NCBI GenBank assembly: GCA_033064195.1
Contig: JARBJD010000080.1
Coordinates: 1-64,000 of the forward strand
Reading direction: 5' to 3'
DNA from: Blattamonas nauphoetae
Taxonomy: Eukaryota; Preaxostyla; Oxymonadida
Length of the DNA stretch: 64,000 bases
The notes below the pieces were generated by a model. It was not told where the DNA came from. It saw only the letters and a program-made list of their open reading frames with translations, and searched no databases. This document shows positions 32,510 through 44,510 of this stretch, in pieces. The position numbers and the translations under genes are program-made. Positions within the stretch are counted from its first letter, which is position 1, and each line of letters begins with the position of its first letter.

Positions 32510-33516
32510 GGGGGTGAACTAATTATGTCCCCTCCAACTTTCTCAATATGTAGGGAAGGGATGCAACAAACAATACAAGTATAAAGCTTACACATAGTCG
32601 GTACATCGATTATTGTTTTCATTTTACATCATTACGACTTAATTCGATACTTTCAGGAAAAATGAGATCTCAGACAGACAATTCTCTTTCAATTCTCACT
32701 TTTCCAGGAAAGAATGTTGATCAAACGGATTCATCGAGATTCAAAAAACTCGAATTTGTGAATAACGAACGAAGATCAATCCTATTAAAGTCAAATGGAG
32801 GATCCATGCAATGGACGACAGGACAGATTCCTAGATGTCTATCCTCATCATTATTCAAATAATTGCTCTCAAAATGCATAGAATTTGACAATTTTTTTGT
32901 AGACAATCGATTTCAATGAAATCATATGTCCTCTCGTTCACTATCTCTTTCGATCCTCAGGAAAAGGTATTGCGATTTTCTTTTATCAAAATCAGTTTTC
33001 ATTTCTGGATAATAGTGAAGAAATACACGTTTCAATGGAAGATTGAAATTTCTACCGTGGTTAGAGTTTTCATCCCCATTGTCGTGGATCTTGACAGTGG
33101 CTTCGATTCAAGTCTCATTTTCTTATTTCAGGACTTTTTCAGATTATAAGAAGGCCTCCTACGTGATATTTATGATCGACCACGCTATACCAACCTTCGA
33201 ACGAAAAGAGATCGACTTTTCTTTTTTCCACGACCACCGTGAATGGAGCTCTTTATGTGCATTTTTTAGAGCACATCACGAGAAAAGAGTTGAAAAGAAC
33301 TCCTATAGTTAATGTATTTCTGTCGAAGTTTCACACAGAAGAAAATATTCGTAAATCACAATCAGAAATGTCTGAATTGAGAGATCTATAGCACAAAAAA
33401 TAGAAAATTCTGACATAAACATGAATTGGCTATGTGTAAGACATTGATGAAAAAATCAGTGCTGGTCACACCTTCGATACAGAGAAAACCTGCGGGGACA
33501 GAATTAGTTCACCCCC
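32510..33516. mobile_element. 1.0-kb TA-flanked DNA transposon with 22-bp inverted ends
   Basis: Ends read GGGGGTGAACTAATTATGTCCC and, in reverse, GGGGGTGAACTAATTCTGTCCC. TA is present outside each end (32508-32509 and 33517-33518). Copy 2 of the 3.4-kb repeat lacks this kilobase at the corresponding place near 40770. The interior has no recognisable transposase; two short frames near 32662-32862 and 32916-33149 look degenerate. A Tc1/mariner-superfamily non-autonomous or decayed element is the best fit. Confidence 0.75.
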
Positions 33517-33969
33517 TATAAGATGCTAATCAGAATTGCTTGAAACTCAAGTCTACCTGTCTCAACAACATCACCCAACACCTCCATTTTCTGTTACGCT
33601 TTTTTCAGCCCATGATTGCCAGCGTCTAGTCCAATTCACTGGCCAACACCACAATTGTCCTACTGTAAGATTTGTGCAAAATTCGTCTTTTCCACAACAC
33701 AAAGACGAACAGATTAGAAAAGCAAAGTCGTTCTCACACTTTGGAACATACACCTAGTTATTGTGCCATTCTTGTGTCTCTCACATCCACTCTCTGGCTT
33801 CCACTCCACCAGAGTGGATGATGGGAGGACCAGAATTGACTTAGCGAAACCAGAACAAAAACCATCAAGAGTCGGAACAAAGGCGGAGATGATATAGGCA
33901 ACTGTGAATGGTCTCTCCACACTTGAGATGTCATGTCCAAACCACGCCAACATCCCCAATTGGAGGGGG

Positions 33970-35560
33970 ATTTAAGGGGCGAATCGACGGCAGAAGGAGA
34001 AATATGGATATCGTGTCAGGACGACTTCAGGGAACTTTCACATCCTACCACAACAACAGCCAATTCTTGACGATGGATGGAGACAGGAATGTTCAAAAGT
34101 CCGCATCCGCATTCTTCCTTCTGGGTGATTCCATTCACATCGGTGAGAATGGGACGAGCCGACTCAGACAGGCAGCGACGACTCAAACAATTGAGGAGCG
34201 ATGAAGGCGAGTGGTTAGAAGACAACCCGTGTCCTCAAGCTGAGCATGCCTCTCGCTCACTCCATCACTCGTGGTGCACCCATCCTTCCGAATGTGAAGA
34301 ACTGAGCCTGAATGGCTGTTATCTTGTTCAGATCCTGTTCTGTTGCGAGCTAGTCCGACGCCTTGTTGCGATGGAGTCAATCCCTACGACATGGCCAGAT
34401 TCAGCGAAATCAGGAGAGAAAAGATCAAATGATGAGGGAGAGTGAGGCGAGGAGTGTTGCAACAGACGATGTCCAGGTCGACACAAGTGCCAGCGCTGAC
34501 AGACAAATCTCTGAAGATCTCGTCGTCATCCTTCAAAGAATGCGGGTTGGTGCAGGCAGTGCCGGAATGTGTGGCTGAAGAGGCCCAACACATTCAAATT
34601 TCGTCATCGTCATTTAAGAACCAGCATGTTGATTTGGAAGGAAAGGCAGGATTTCTGACGTTTGATTCGGAACAAGGCGTGTTGGAGATTAAGTCAAGCT
34701 CGTTCCATTCGTTCTCGTCGAGTTCCAGCAGCGGAGTGATTGTGTTCAAGAAAGGATCGAAGCTGCAGCTCAAATGGGCCTCTTTCAGCGAAGTTGACAG
34801 TTTTGGGAATTCCTCATCGTGTGTTTCGATTGAGACCATCCCAGAGACTCTCGATCTGAACAACACGTGGTTCTAGTCGTGTTCGTCGAATGGGAAGGCA
34901 GGAGCAGTCGTATTCGGCCTCCCAATTGACACAGCCCATCCAACTTCGGCAGACAGCAACACAATCGCATCGACGTCGCTGTACAACAACTGATTCGAAG
35001 AGAACAGCAGCTCAAATGCGTCCGACATCTGAGTCGACGAGACGTCACTTCAACACTTCGATGATGGCTCATTTGAAGAGATAAGCTTGTCCGGCCAGTC
35101 ACCACAGGTTCTGGATGCATTTGGAGCGAGCTTCGAGCTGCTCCTCAACTTCAAGCGCCTTCTGAAGCAGCATGCCTGGACGATTGTGGGGTCAGCGATT
35201 GTATTTCCGTAGCTGGTGTTTAGAGTGTTGAAGTGCTGCTGTGGATGCTGCTGGTGTTGCTGTGAGGCGTGGTGCTGCCGATGGGCGAAGAAAAGTTGTG
35301 CTGACGGAAACGAGTGCTGCAACTACGATTCTGTTCAGCGATCAGAAGCACACTACGCACAACACGTCTCGTTTGTGCAGAACTCCAATCAGCCAGCCCA
35401 GTGTGTGTCAGCAGTGTGGATCTGTGCCAATGCCAGTTGGAGTCGTACCGATGCCCGTTAGAGTTCATATTGATGTTCCTGTGATAGCTCCACAGTTCAA
35501 TGCACATCCACTCCTTTTCTCGACGATCAACCAGGAAACCCGCCACCCACACGATGGATG
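33970..35560 (+). pseudogene. Broken beta-helix-like surface protein gene
   Basis: Repeated SSSSFK and SSSFH units (KISSSSFKECGL, HIQISSSSFKNQHVDLEGKA, VLEIKSSSFHSFSSSSSSG, LQLKWASFSEV) resemble the parallel beta-helix repeats of the 14.9-18.0 kb gene. Further on come a hydrophobic stretch near 35190 (AWTIVGSAIVFP) and a Cys cluster (VLKCCCGCCWCCCEAWCC), then a cytoplasmic-type tail ending about 35560 in another frame. There are in-frame stops after NNTWF, in the membrane segment and elsewhere, plus frame changes, so it is a pseudogene. The shared build (beta repeats, one span, Cys cluster, tail) marks one surface-protein family. Confidence 0.6.
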
Positions 35561-35897
35561 ACTCTGGTTGGAAATGACATCGAACTTTTTCAAAGCTTTC
35601 CCTCCAACTCAAGCGTCACCTGAATTGTCTTTCATTCCAATTATTGTTTGTCATCAAACAGAGAATGAACTTTATTCAAATCATTCGACTTTGGAAGACA
35701 AATTCTACATGAAACATCGTATCTCTGACTCGAAGCGTGACTGTCCGGCTATATCGCTTCCTTCCATCATCGTAGCACAACTTCACACATTTTTCTGAAA
35801 GAAACAGTTAAGATTCCAAAGATGATGAAGTGTATTCCAACGATGATCCGTTCATATCATCGTTTATGGGACAAATGTATTCTTCCTTTCAGCTTGC
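35561..35897. other. Intergenic gap
   Basis: Spacer between two convergent genes. No further coding signal seen. Confidence 0.4.
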
Positions 35898-37067
35898 TTA
35901 GAAGACAAGGGCGAGGACGGCGAACAGAGCAGCAACGACGGAAGCAACGGTCTTGGCGCCTTCCTTGTAGACAAACTCGACACCCTCCCACTTGAGGTCA
36001 TCGACTTCGAGAGTGGCCTTCAGCTTGACGTCGTCGCCGGCTGGGTATTTGTTCATCTTGGCAACGTCGTAGATGTACTTGACGACGAGTTGTCCAGCGG
36101 TGTGTGTCCATTCGATTCCTTCAGCCTTGTTGAGGGTGAAGTCTTCGTTCGATGAGGTTTTCTCAACGGTTGTCAGCTTGAGGTTCTGCTTGGGGTTCTC
36201 TTTGGCGACTTCTTTTGGAAGAAGGCTGTTGACGAAGGTGAGGGAAACTTTATCCTTGGCACCGTCGCCCTTCTCTCCCTCCTTCTCGAGCTTGGGGGTG
36301 ATGGTCAGCTTGGTGTAGTCTTCGATGGTGATTGGGCTTCCAGCGATGCGGAACTTGCTGGCGTCATCGAGAGTGAGAGTGTATTCCTCACCGTAGACAA
36401 GAGTATCAGCTGCTTCGGCGGCAGCGAGGGGGAAATCAGCAGTTGTTTCAGTGGCATCTTTAGCCATTGTGAACTTCTTGGTCACGACTTTCCCGTCCTT
36501 GGTCTTTGGAGTGAATGTAACTGTAACGTCTTTTGCTGCTCCGGCCTTCTCTTCAAGAGTGGCTTTGATGGTGAGAGAGGTGATGGTCTTTGGGACGACT
36601 GAGAAAGTGACAAGGGGATCGGGTTTAGTGATTTCGATCTCTTCTTTGGGGAGATTTGTAGTTGTTGTAATCGCTGCCTCAGCGTTGTATTGGTAGCTTG
36701 TGACTTTATATTTTTTGCCGAATTGGAGGCTATCTGCTCCACCGATTCCAGTCAGAGCATTTGTCGATGTGTGAACTTCACTTCCACCCGTTGACACAAC
36801 GGCAGCTGCTTTAGCAATCGTGATTGTGACTTCAGCATTCGATGATGCAGTGACTTCAGTAAATTTCAGTGTTAGCTTTGCGTCTTCTTCAATATCTGTC
36901 TTAGCGGCCACAGTGAAAACCATGTCGAGTTTCCCATCATTTGGCTTTTGATTAGCCAGTGCGATGTTTGTTGGAGCAACTTTAACAGCATTGCTTACTG
37001 ATTGGAAACTTGAGGCTGAGATAAGAGCAAAGAGGAAGAACATTTCTCTTGATTTTCGTGAACCCAT
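35898..37067 (-). CDS. Secreted, probably GPI-anchored surface protein, 389 residues
   Basis: Intact frame from ATG at 37067 to TAA at 35898. The N-terminus (MGSRKSREMFFLFALISASS, cleavage probably near SNA at residue 26) is a signal peptide. The body is rich in Thr, Lys, Val and Ala with alternating beta-strand patterns and at least three related segments that contain TLTLDD, KFTEVTAS, or VTFTPKTKDGK-type strands and a recurring YGEEYTL / FGKKYKV motif. It therefore looks like tandem Ig-like or fibronectin-like beta domains. The last 20 residues are hydrophobic and end VVAALFAVLALVF with no basic tail, which is typical of a GPI-attachment signal. Catalytic motifs are absent, so adhesion or coat function is inferred. 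No introns. Confidence 0.85.
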   Translation of the reverse strand: MGSRKSREMFFLFALISASSFQSVSNAVKVAPTNIALANQKPNDGKLDMVFTVAAKTDIEEDAKLTLKFTEVTASSNAEVTITIAKAAAVVSTGGSEVHTSTNALTGIGGADSLQFGKKYKVTSYQYNAEAAITTTTNLPKEEIEITKPDPLVTFSVVPKTITSLTIKATLEEKAGAAKDVTVTFTPKTKDGKVVTKKFTMAKDATETTADFPLAAAEAADTLVYGEEYTLTLDDASKFRIAGSPITIEDYTKLTITPKLEKEGEKGDGAKDKVSLTFVNSLLPKEVAKENPKQNLKLTTVEKTSSNEDFTLNKAEGIEWTHTAGQLVVKYIYDVAKMNKYPAGDDVKLKATLEVDDLKWEGVEFVYKEGAKTVASVVAALFAVLALVF

Positions 37068-37079
37068 TGATGAAAGAAA

Positions 37080-37677
37080 ATGACCGTTGTGAACTTCACT
37101 TCTTTGGACAGATGTATAACAAACAGTAATGGCGAATGTGAGAAACCATTCATCGACACGACTTATTCATTCACCGAAGGGGCGAAGAACAGTCAAACCA
37201 AATCTAGCGGGATGGACAGTTTTGTGAAGACTATGGGAGAATGCTACGAATATCTGAGAATATGCAAAGTCACTTTGGAGCTGTGGAATGCGATCCCGGA
37301 ACGAATTCAAAGTGATTTGGCTATCGATTGTCTTTGAGTTCTAAAGTCCTTCTGGTGTTCGGATGTCAAGATAAATGTAGTCTGGCTTCGTTGTAGCGGT
37401 ATTGATGTCTGTCATCCCTTTACATCGCTTCAAATTCTCATTGGTTTTGACTTTTCGGAGGATATCGTCATCAAAAAGGTGTGATGGATATTCGCTTTGA
37501 CTGATTCTTCTTTAGAGAGTTATCACAGAAACTAGAAAAGAAAGAATCGTCTCATCTTCTTGATAGCTTGGAGAAATTTGACCAGATGACTCAATTGTCT
37601 TTTTTCCGTATTATCGATTCAGAATCTCTTATTTTGGGGCGTCATCCGATTTCATATGCACATTAGATTGTATTACG
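37080..37677. other. Upstream region of the surface protein, no gene called
   Basis: A plus ORF (37080-37337) begins next to the start of the minus-strand gene but has no family or codon support, so I leave it uncalled. The stretch should contain the promoter of the GPI-type gene. The 3.4-kb repeat begins at about 37678. Confidence 0.4.
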
Positions 37678-40600
37678 CAACTTAACTTAATAGTGAAGAA
37701 CATCCATGTGCCAGAATCAGTGGCTGTTTGAGTACAGCTCAACAGGCCAATCTCATGATTTAAAACCATTTAACGATCAATGAACCTCATGAACAACTCA
37801 ATGCTTCTCAGAACAAGTGTATTGAAACTGCGAGTCGTGAAATGAGAGGGTTTTTGGAATTCATGATCACAATGATGATATCGAACAATGAACAGAAATT
37901 TGGGAAGTCATTTCGCTCCAAGTCGATCTTGGTCACTCGAGATTTACGATCCCATATCAATTTCTGCGAGCGTGCAGTGTTGAAGTGAGGGCTGACGTTT
38001 GGCGTGCTCCCTGTGTGGAACCAGAACCCGTTTGGCAAATGAAAATTACAATGTGGAGCTGAAGGAAAACGTTGCTGTTGAAAGTGGAGTTTTGATTCGA
38101 TGATGATGTCTCAAAATGAAGGAATCGGAATCTCGGATCACTCCAAGAACATCTGCGTGGATTGCATTGTGCACGAAGTAGAACAGATATCACCGTGCAA
38201 CGAGAATCACTGTTCAAGATGCGTGCTTTGAATTTGCGATCATGTGCCCAGGTCACGAATAGAGTCATGCTTTGTCATTGAAGCAAAAAAATGAATGGGT
38301 ACGGACGATGGCCTCATGAATATCGAGAAAAAAGACTTTGAGCAATGGTGTTGTGCTGATACATTGACTGTATCATGAATAGGCACATTGACTTGTTGGA
38401 AAAGTACAAATAATCAATCCTTACTTTAATTTGTTATAGTGGGTGGTAGAGGGAGAAATATTTTCAGAAATCGGCGAGGAATGAAGTGGTATCATTGGTC
38501 TGCAAATCAGGAATGAGTTCAGAGATGAATGAAGAGAGTTGATGTGATCGAGCCCAGCTCGACAAGGTACAGTGATCTGATGGTTATTGAACTCAGAATC
38601 ATGCATCGAAGCATCGCTTGCGTGCTCATGTCGTGATAACATCCAGAAAAAACGGATTAGACAGTTCCGACAATTGTTTCAAGTTAAAGTCATTCGGATG
38701 TGCAAAACACTCCCAGTGGAATAACGAAAGCATTAATCTGATTCAGAGCATGTCCGCTGTTTCCATTGTCATCTTGTATCGAACACGGAGATAATTGGAC
38801 GAGATAGAAGGAACAGGACTGCTCATATCAGGTTCAAAAAACTCTCTCCGGTTTCTCGAACAAGACACTGCTTCTCTCGCTATCAACTCCACGAGATTGT
38901 CACATAGAGGGAGGTGGAAATGACACACGTATTTGATTGAAAGATCACTGGAATCCCAGCACATTGGATCAAACTGCCCTTTTTGTGTTCATATGAGAAA
39001 CGAGGCATCTGAAATGTCAATCCGTCCAAATGACGGCAAACTCATTGGATGTCATGTGTTTGACGTGTTTGGTTCATTCAAAGCAAGGAAGTCCGAAAAG
39101 AGTCACCTCAATCAACACCTCACTCCTGCCCCTCGTGCTGCTCCAAAAATGGCGAAGGCGGTTTTGACGATTTGTTTATGGTCGGATTGCATCTCCATCA
39201 TCATCAGGCTCGGGTTTGTATTCGTCCGATCTGCCTTTGCAGCCATTTTGAAAACTGAAGTTTCCAACCCCTTGACCGGCCTTGTGCCTTATCTCATTTC
39301 GCCGGAATCAACTGAACGAATTCAGGACGAAGACGGAGATCATTTGGGAAGAGGGCGCGGTGGAGACCTCTTTTCTCAGTGGAATAGGTTTTTCTGACCG
39401 CCTCAAAACGAACTGGATCTCTTCCGCGCTGATCCAGTGGATGCCATTGCGTCTGAAAGATACAGACTTAGTGATTCGTTGTCTGAAACCTCTGTCCTGG
39501 GTCTGTAGACTCATTTCTTTCTTCGACTCTGATCTTTTCTTCCACGATTTTTGGAGGTATTTCACTTCGGATTATTGATCTACACATCAATACCATTCCA
39601 CATACCCAAAAATTGTTGTGTTTTGACGATTTGCTCATTCACAAAAGGCTGTCTTCTGCTCCGCATCCAATACGTAAATAATCCTCATCCGCATCAGTGA
39701 TTCCGTCTTTCAAACATTTTTGGAGATGTATTCCTCTCATGTGGCCTTCCAAAATGCTTCTTTCACTTTTTCTGTGACATTCCCTTAATGAAGTGTTTAC
39801 GGCGTCACTCAGCTCTACAAAGCTATCAGAACTCGCCTCGACCTTGAAATGAATTCATCTTCCCTCATTCTGGGATGTCATTCTGAGAAGAACCGACAGC
39901 CTCTTCTCCCGCCAGTTTCCATCGCTCTTTTTCTCGACGCTCCAGATCTGATTCAAGAACTCCTTTCGACTGTTTTTCACCGTTTTCGAGAATTCGTTAA
40001 CTACCCAGCCACATTACTTCACTATTTGTGACCAAGAATCAATTAGTATTCATGATTCAATCAGCCTCATTTTCCACTGCCAATTCTCCACCAAATACGT
40101 GGTAAACGCACATTAAAAGACGCCACCGAGACCAAACTCAATGATTACACGGTGTCCTGAGCTTATCGTGATCATCTTCTTCTTGAATCTGACAATCCCA
40201 TCAGCAACAATCGCAGCTCACGCCTCTCCAGAATATCCCTCTCGCTGTGGTCAACAAATGCACTAATGGGATAAAACCAACTGTACATTTGGAAACAAAC
40301 GATCATCTTCACACTTACCTGGTCACAGTGTCGACAAGGCACTCTAAGCTTCAGACTGACTTCTCCACATCCTGAGTAACAAACTGTGGTTCCATCGCAC
40401 ACAAAAATGACTTCCATTTGGAGCTGGAACGTTTTGATATCTTTCCAGATCAGTGTCTCGTTTCGTTATACCAGATCATCAATCAACCAAATCCTCAAGT
40501 CATGTCGTCATGTCAACAATGAAGGGCCAACTTCAAATCCAACCCCAGTCCATCCAACCTTTTTGTTTTACTTCTGCTACCCAAAATCAGGCTCAAATCA

Positions 40601-41122
40601 CATCTGGGAGAGGGGATTTCCTCGTTCGCCCCGTCGGACCAAATCACGTTCCGATTCCACTTCTGAACGATCCAACTCCCCCATCAGAGTCAAGAAAATG
40701 CATCCACCTTTGAGAAATTCAACAAAACATCGGAACTATGAACTAGGAGGGATAGAATGGTGCGCATGATCTGACTTGTTCGAAACTCGAACCTGACTCT
40801 CTCGACAACATCACTCAACACCTCCATTTGCCTGTTACACATTTTCCAGTCTAGCATTGCCACCATCCAGTCCAATTCATTGACCGACACCACATTTGTT
40901 CTGCTGCAATATTTGTGCAAAACACGACTTTTACCAAACGCAAAGTCGAGCAGATTTGAATGACAAAATCGATCTCACACTTTGGAACACAAACCTGATG
41001 ATTGTGCCATTATCGCCTCTCTCAGAAACACTCTCTGACTTCAACTTCATCGGAGTGGATGTGTGAGGACCAGAATTGACTTGGCGAAACCAGAACAAAA
41101 ACCATCAAGAGTCGGAACAAAT
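37678..41122. repeat. 3.4-kb repeat, copy 2, uninterrupted
   Basis: Direct-oriented homologue of copy 1 (24609-33884). It begins at caacttaactt and ends at aagagtcggaacaaa. Beyond 41122 the next minus-strand gene starts to match nothing in copy 1, so the repeat end has replaced that gene's 3' end. It shows the pre-insertion state of the DIRS-like element (near 39303) and of the 1.0-kb transposon (near 40770). Confidence 0.75.
40113..40440 (-). CDS. Repeat-borne Cys-rich (zinc-binding-like) gene piece, copy 2
   Basis: The minus strand reads FVCDGTTVCYSGCGEVSLKL, RVPCRHCDQ, followed at 40318 by GTAAGT, the best 5' splice site in the window. A downstream frame ADGIVRFKKKMITISSGHR ends in TAA at 40113-40115, and the same end is conserved in copy 1. 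Four cysteines in two pairs suggest a small zinc ribbon. The 5' start and the exact acceptor are not fixed, and the gene may be the last two exons of something longer (an upstream minus frame near 40700 reads MGELDRSEVESERDLVRRGE in both copies). Function unknown. Confidence 0.4.
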
Positions 41123-41124
41123 GA

Positions 41125-44100
41125 GAAGAGGATCTGGACGAAGAAGCAGAATTTGTTGCGTATTCGCTCGCTGAATAAGAAGCCGAGGAAAAATGCTCCC
41201 CAATCGTGATCAACGATGTCTGCGGGTCGATGTTCTGTTTCTTGTCTGGTTCGTCGTCCTGACTGAGCTCGGAGAATGGCATCACTGTCGGTTTGATTGG
41301 AGGGGTTGCTTTTGGAGTCTGGGCAGGAGTGATGGACGATGCTCGGGCGAGTTGTGCTGCTTTTCGTTTTGCCTTTCTCGCTTCGTCAATCTCCTGCTCC
41401 GCAATCCGCTCCTTCTTCAGCTTCATCTCTTTCAGCTTCTTCTCCATGTACTCCACCGAATCTCGATCTTCAATTCCAGGCATAGCCAGCACAGAGTCAA
41501 TCAGAGTCGTCTCTGTCGCATCCTTCTCCTGCGGCTCGAGAGTCAGATCCACTCCGATTCCTTTCTGTCCGAAGAGCGAAGGGAAGAACGCGCCAGGTAC
41601 CCGCTTTGGAGGCGTCGCGTTCTTCATCGTGCGTGCTGTCACCCAACACGCTGTCCCGTCCAACGCTGTGAAGAACACTCGGCGGGCAGTTTGTGGGCGT
41701 TTCGAGGCATACGCTTCGGTCACTTCGGTGACGACAGGTGCGACTGGAATGGACGACGATGCTTTCAAAACAGGCGAGAGGAGAAGCGAGGCGTGTGAGG
41801 AACTTGAAGACGTCGCACTGGACGGTCGCTGATCGTTGCTCGACGTGGACGAGAACGAGGGATTCGTCGTCACACCTGACAGAATCGGTGTGGCTCGCTT
41901 TGAAGGCCTGACAGTCATCGACCCGTCCGTTGTCTTGAAGAAGAGGAGAGGCAGGCGCGTGGGAGGGCCGAACTTGGCTGCTGGCTTCTTCGTCGGGTGC
42001 TCGCAGTAGACAGACACATTGCCGACGGGAGTGAAGTGGATGTGCGTGTTGTCTGGTTTTGTGATCACAATCTTCTTCTCTGCAGACGACCATTCGAGCG
42101 TTGTTCCGTCACACAGACACACTGTCAATATCTCTCGCACCCAGTTCATTGTGGGTGTCTCGTTCAGTCGAGTTCCCTGGATCGACGATGCGATGTCCTC
42201 TGACCTGTTGAACTGGTTGTTGAACGACACGATCTTCTTCTGGATGAGCGAGATGAGGATGCGTGGCGAGTTGGGGTGTTCCACACACAGCATCGCCTTC
42301 ATCGGCGCGAGGGACTCTGTTTCTTGCTCGTACTTCTCAACCAGCTTCGGACTGTCGCCAAATGCGAAAGAGTGGAAGACTCGAGTCCCATCTGCGTGGT
42401 GGACAACACGCTCCCCTGTGTTGTGCTGTACAATCGTCACTCTGTCAGCACGCGTGCGGACACTCGCTGTCTCGTCGCTGTTGATGGCCTCGACAGATCG
42501 GATCGGAGGAAGAGCGGACGGATTGAGTGTGGATGAGGTGGGGAGCGGGAAGAATGCTGGGAGGTGTTGTGTGATGGTGTTGAGATTGTGAGGAAGCGTC
42601 TGGAGAGATCGTTGTGAACGTTCTTCATCGCTCTCGTCCGCCTCATCTCCCAGTTTCGTCGGAATATCGTCCTCTTCTCTGGTTTAAGGTTTCGCAATGT
42701 TGCTGCCCTCTTCCACTGCTTGGTCGATCGGAAGATCAGACGGGAGGGAGACATCTTTGAAGCAGTCGCGAAGGAGGATGATTTCAGAATCGTCGCTGTC
42801 AGCAAAGACGATGTCGGGTGGGAGGAGAGGGAAGGAGAAGAGAGGACGCGCAACACGCTCGCCTTTCGAGTTCACGCTCATCCACTCGTTCCCATCGCAC
42901 AACGACATATCGCCGTTCGCCAACAGCACAGCCACCTCACCGCTGCTCATCTTGACCGAAGTCGTTCTCATCCCACTCACACTGCGTGTGCATTCGTAGA
43001 CAGGCTCGCACACTCTCATTTCGGGAAGAGGGGTGGTGAATCGATGGAGCGCTTCTTCTGTGGTTGTCTCGAACGGATTTTCAACTGTCTCTTCCGCTGT
43101 CGCTCTGTTCCTTCCATTCCTCGAGGTTTTTGCTGTTTTGGGAGCGATCGGTGCTGGCTCGGCTTTCTTCGCTTTCGCCTTCTTTCCTTTCTTCGCCTTG
43201 GGATCGTCATCTTCAGCTTCCTCCTCAACAGGAATCTGCATCCCACACACCTTCTCTTCATTTCGATACCGCAGAATCCCATCCTTCCCCTGCTCGATCG
43301 AAAACGCTCGTGCTGCTTCAACAAACGCTTGACACGATTTGTGACGGTGGTCGAGGAGTGTCTGTGTCGAGATCGCTGTTCTGTCTGGCATCAGAAGATG
43401 CCCGAATCCTCTCCCCGTCTGCTCCGTCCCTTCCCCAGCGATGGGCGCGGCTGTCACCCGAACGATTCTTGTCTCGCTGTCGATCGACACAACTTGACCG
43501 CCGACTGTGGAGTATGTGACGTCGTACGGAATCGAATCGGGATTGTCTGATTTGTGCGTCTTCATCGACACAGTTGTCTTGTCGGAGAATGTGGATGTGA
43601 AGGACGGTGTGGAGACGTATTCGAAGTGGACTGGTGCTGTTGGTGATGGGAGGGTGTCTTCGTGGAAGGCATTCCCACTGACGATCGAGGCAGGTGACGA
43701 GCTGTTCAAAGAATACGAAGGAATGTGTGAGATGACGGATTGCCGGACAGTGAGGGAGTGTGAGGCAGGCAGAAGGGCATCTCTGAACACAGACATGAAC
43801 AGCGAGCGGAGAGGGTTCCGCATCAATCGCGTGTGGAGATACTGCACGTCAACTGTGACAACCAACTTCTCGATGAGCGATGCGTGCAGCTGAGACGACG
43901 CATCCTGACTTCGGAAAAATGTCTTCGCCGGCAGCTGTATTCATTTGGTTGGCGATGGTCTGCTTGACTTGGGCGAGGGCTGACGACACGTCGAAGGAGT
44001 GGTTTTGGATGGATGTGATTTGGTAGGCGAGTGACTTGATTTGTGAGGAGAGGGCGGGGAGGAGGTGGGACGAGACAGTCTCCTGTTTGAAGTACGAGTG

Positions 44101-44510
44101 GACGGAGGAGAGGAGAGGCGAGAGGACCACGCTGAGTGGAGAAGTGTTGTCGAGTGGCGAGGAGCCATCTCAAACGGGATTCCGAATGGATGGAAGGTGC
44201 TGACGAGTCTGTCTTTGTGCGGTCCTCTGAGAGAAACGGCGAGATATTCCCGATTTGACGCGAAACGGATCTGTACTGATGACTTGACTTGTTCAAGTTG
44301 GTCTCCCTGCGAAGGATTTGCTTGTTCCCTTTCTTTGTTTTGACTGAGTTCCCTTTCAGCTCGTCGGAGGTCGTTGACAGCATTTTGATTTACTGTTCCG
44401 ACCGAAGCGAGTGGAACAGATTCGATGATCTCGCGGAGTGAGAGAGCAAATGACAGGAGAGTTGGAGAGAGAGATGTTGCGTGCTGTTCCTCGTCGGGAT
44501 TGGAGAACAT
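41125..44510 (-). pseudogene. Large protein, tentatively SPAG17/PF6-like, broken
   Basis: One long minus-strand gene in pieces. 44510-44130 is its probable start (MFSNPDEEQ). The 44130-43849 frame carries SALAQVKQTIANQMNTAAGE. 43865-42687 continues with VDVQYLHTRLMRNPLRSL, a Lys/Ala-rich KKGKKAKAKKAEP and VNSKGERVARPL. Then 42683-41125 has IVQHNTGERVVHHADGTRV, a helical charged segment (MEKKLKEMKLKKERIAEQE) and Ser-rich ends. The repeated phrase of the type 'H-x-D/N-G-T-R-V' and the overall make-up recall the flagellar central-pair protein SPAG17/PF6, but this is tentative. Two frame changes (near 44130 and 43900) and a single in-frame TAA at 42684-42686 break it. Its 3' end is cut by the 3.4-kb repeat at 41122. 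Confidence 0.45.

Larger units (their letters stand above)
24609..33884. repeat. 3.4-kb repeat, copy 1, with two insertions
   Basis: Sequence at 24609-26248, 31058-32509 and 33517-33884 aligns in order with 37678-41122. Identity varies and many small indels are present, so the duplication is not very recent. The alignment is interrupted by a DIRS-like element (26249-31057) and a TA-flanked transposon (32510-33516), both absent from copy 2. Paired minus-strand frames in the two copies differ largely by amino-acid-changing substitutions, so most of the repeat seems to evolve without coding constraint. The exception is a short Cys-rich piece near 32100. Confidence 0.75.

Noticed and set aside
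37080-37337. 85-codon plus ORF next to the GPI-type gene start
   Set aside because: No homologue, no splice or start support, and it lies where the promoter of the divergent gene is expected.
38743-38964. Minus-strand frames shared by both copies of the 3.4-kb repeat (also 25685-25987 and 39308-39565)
   Set aside because: Differences between the copies change the amino acid at most sites, as expected without coding constraint, so they are not listed as genes.
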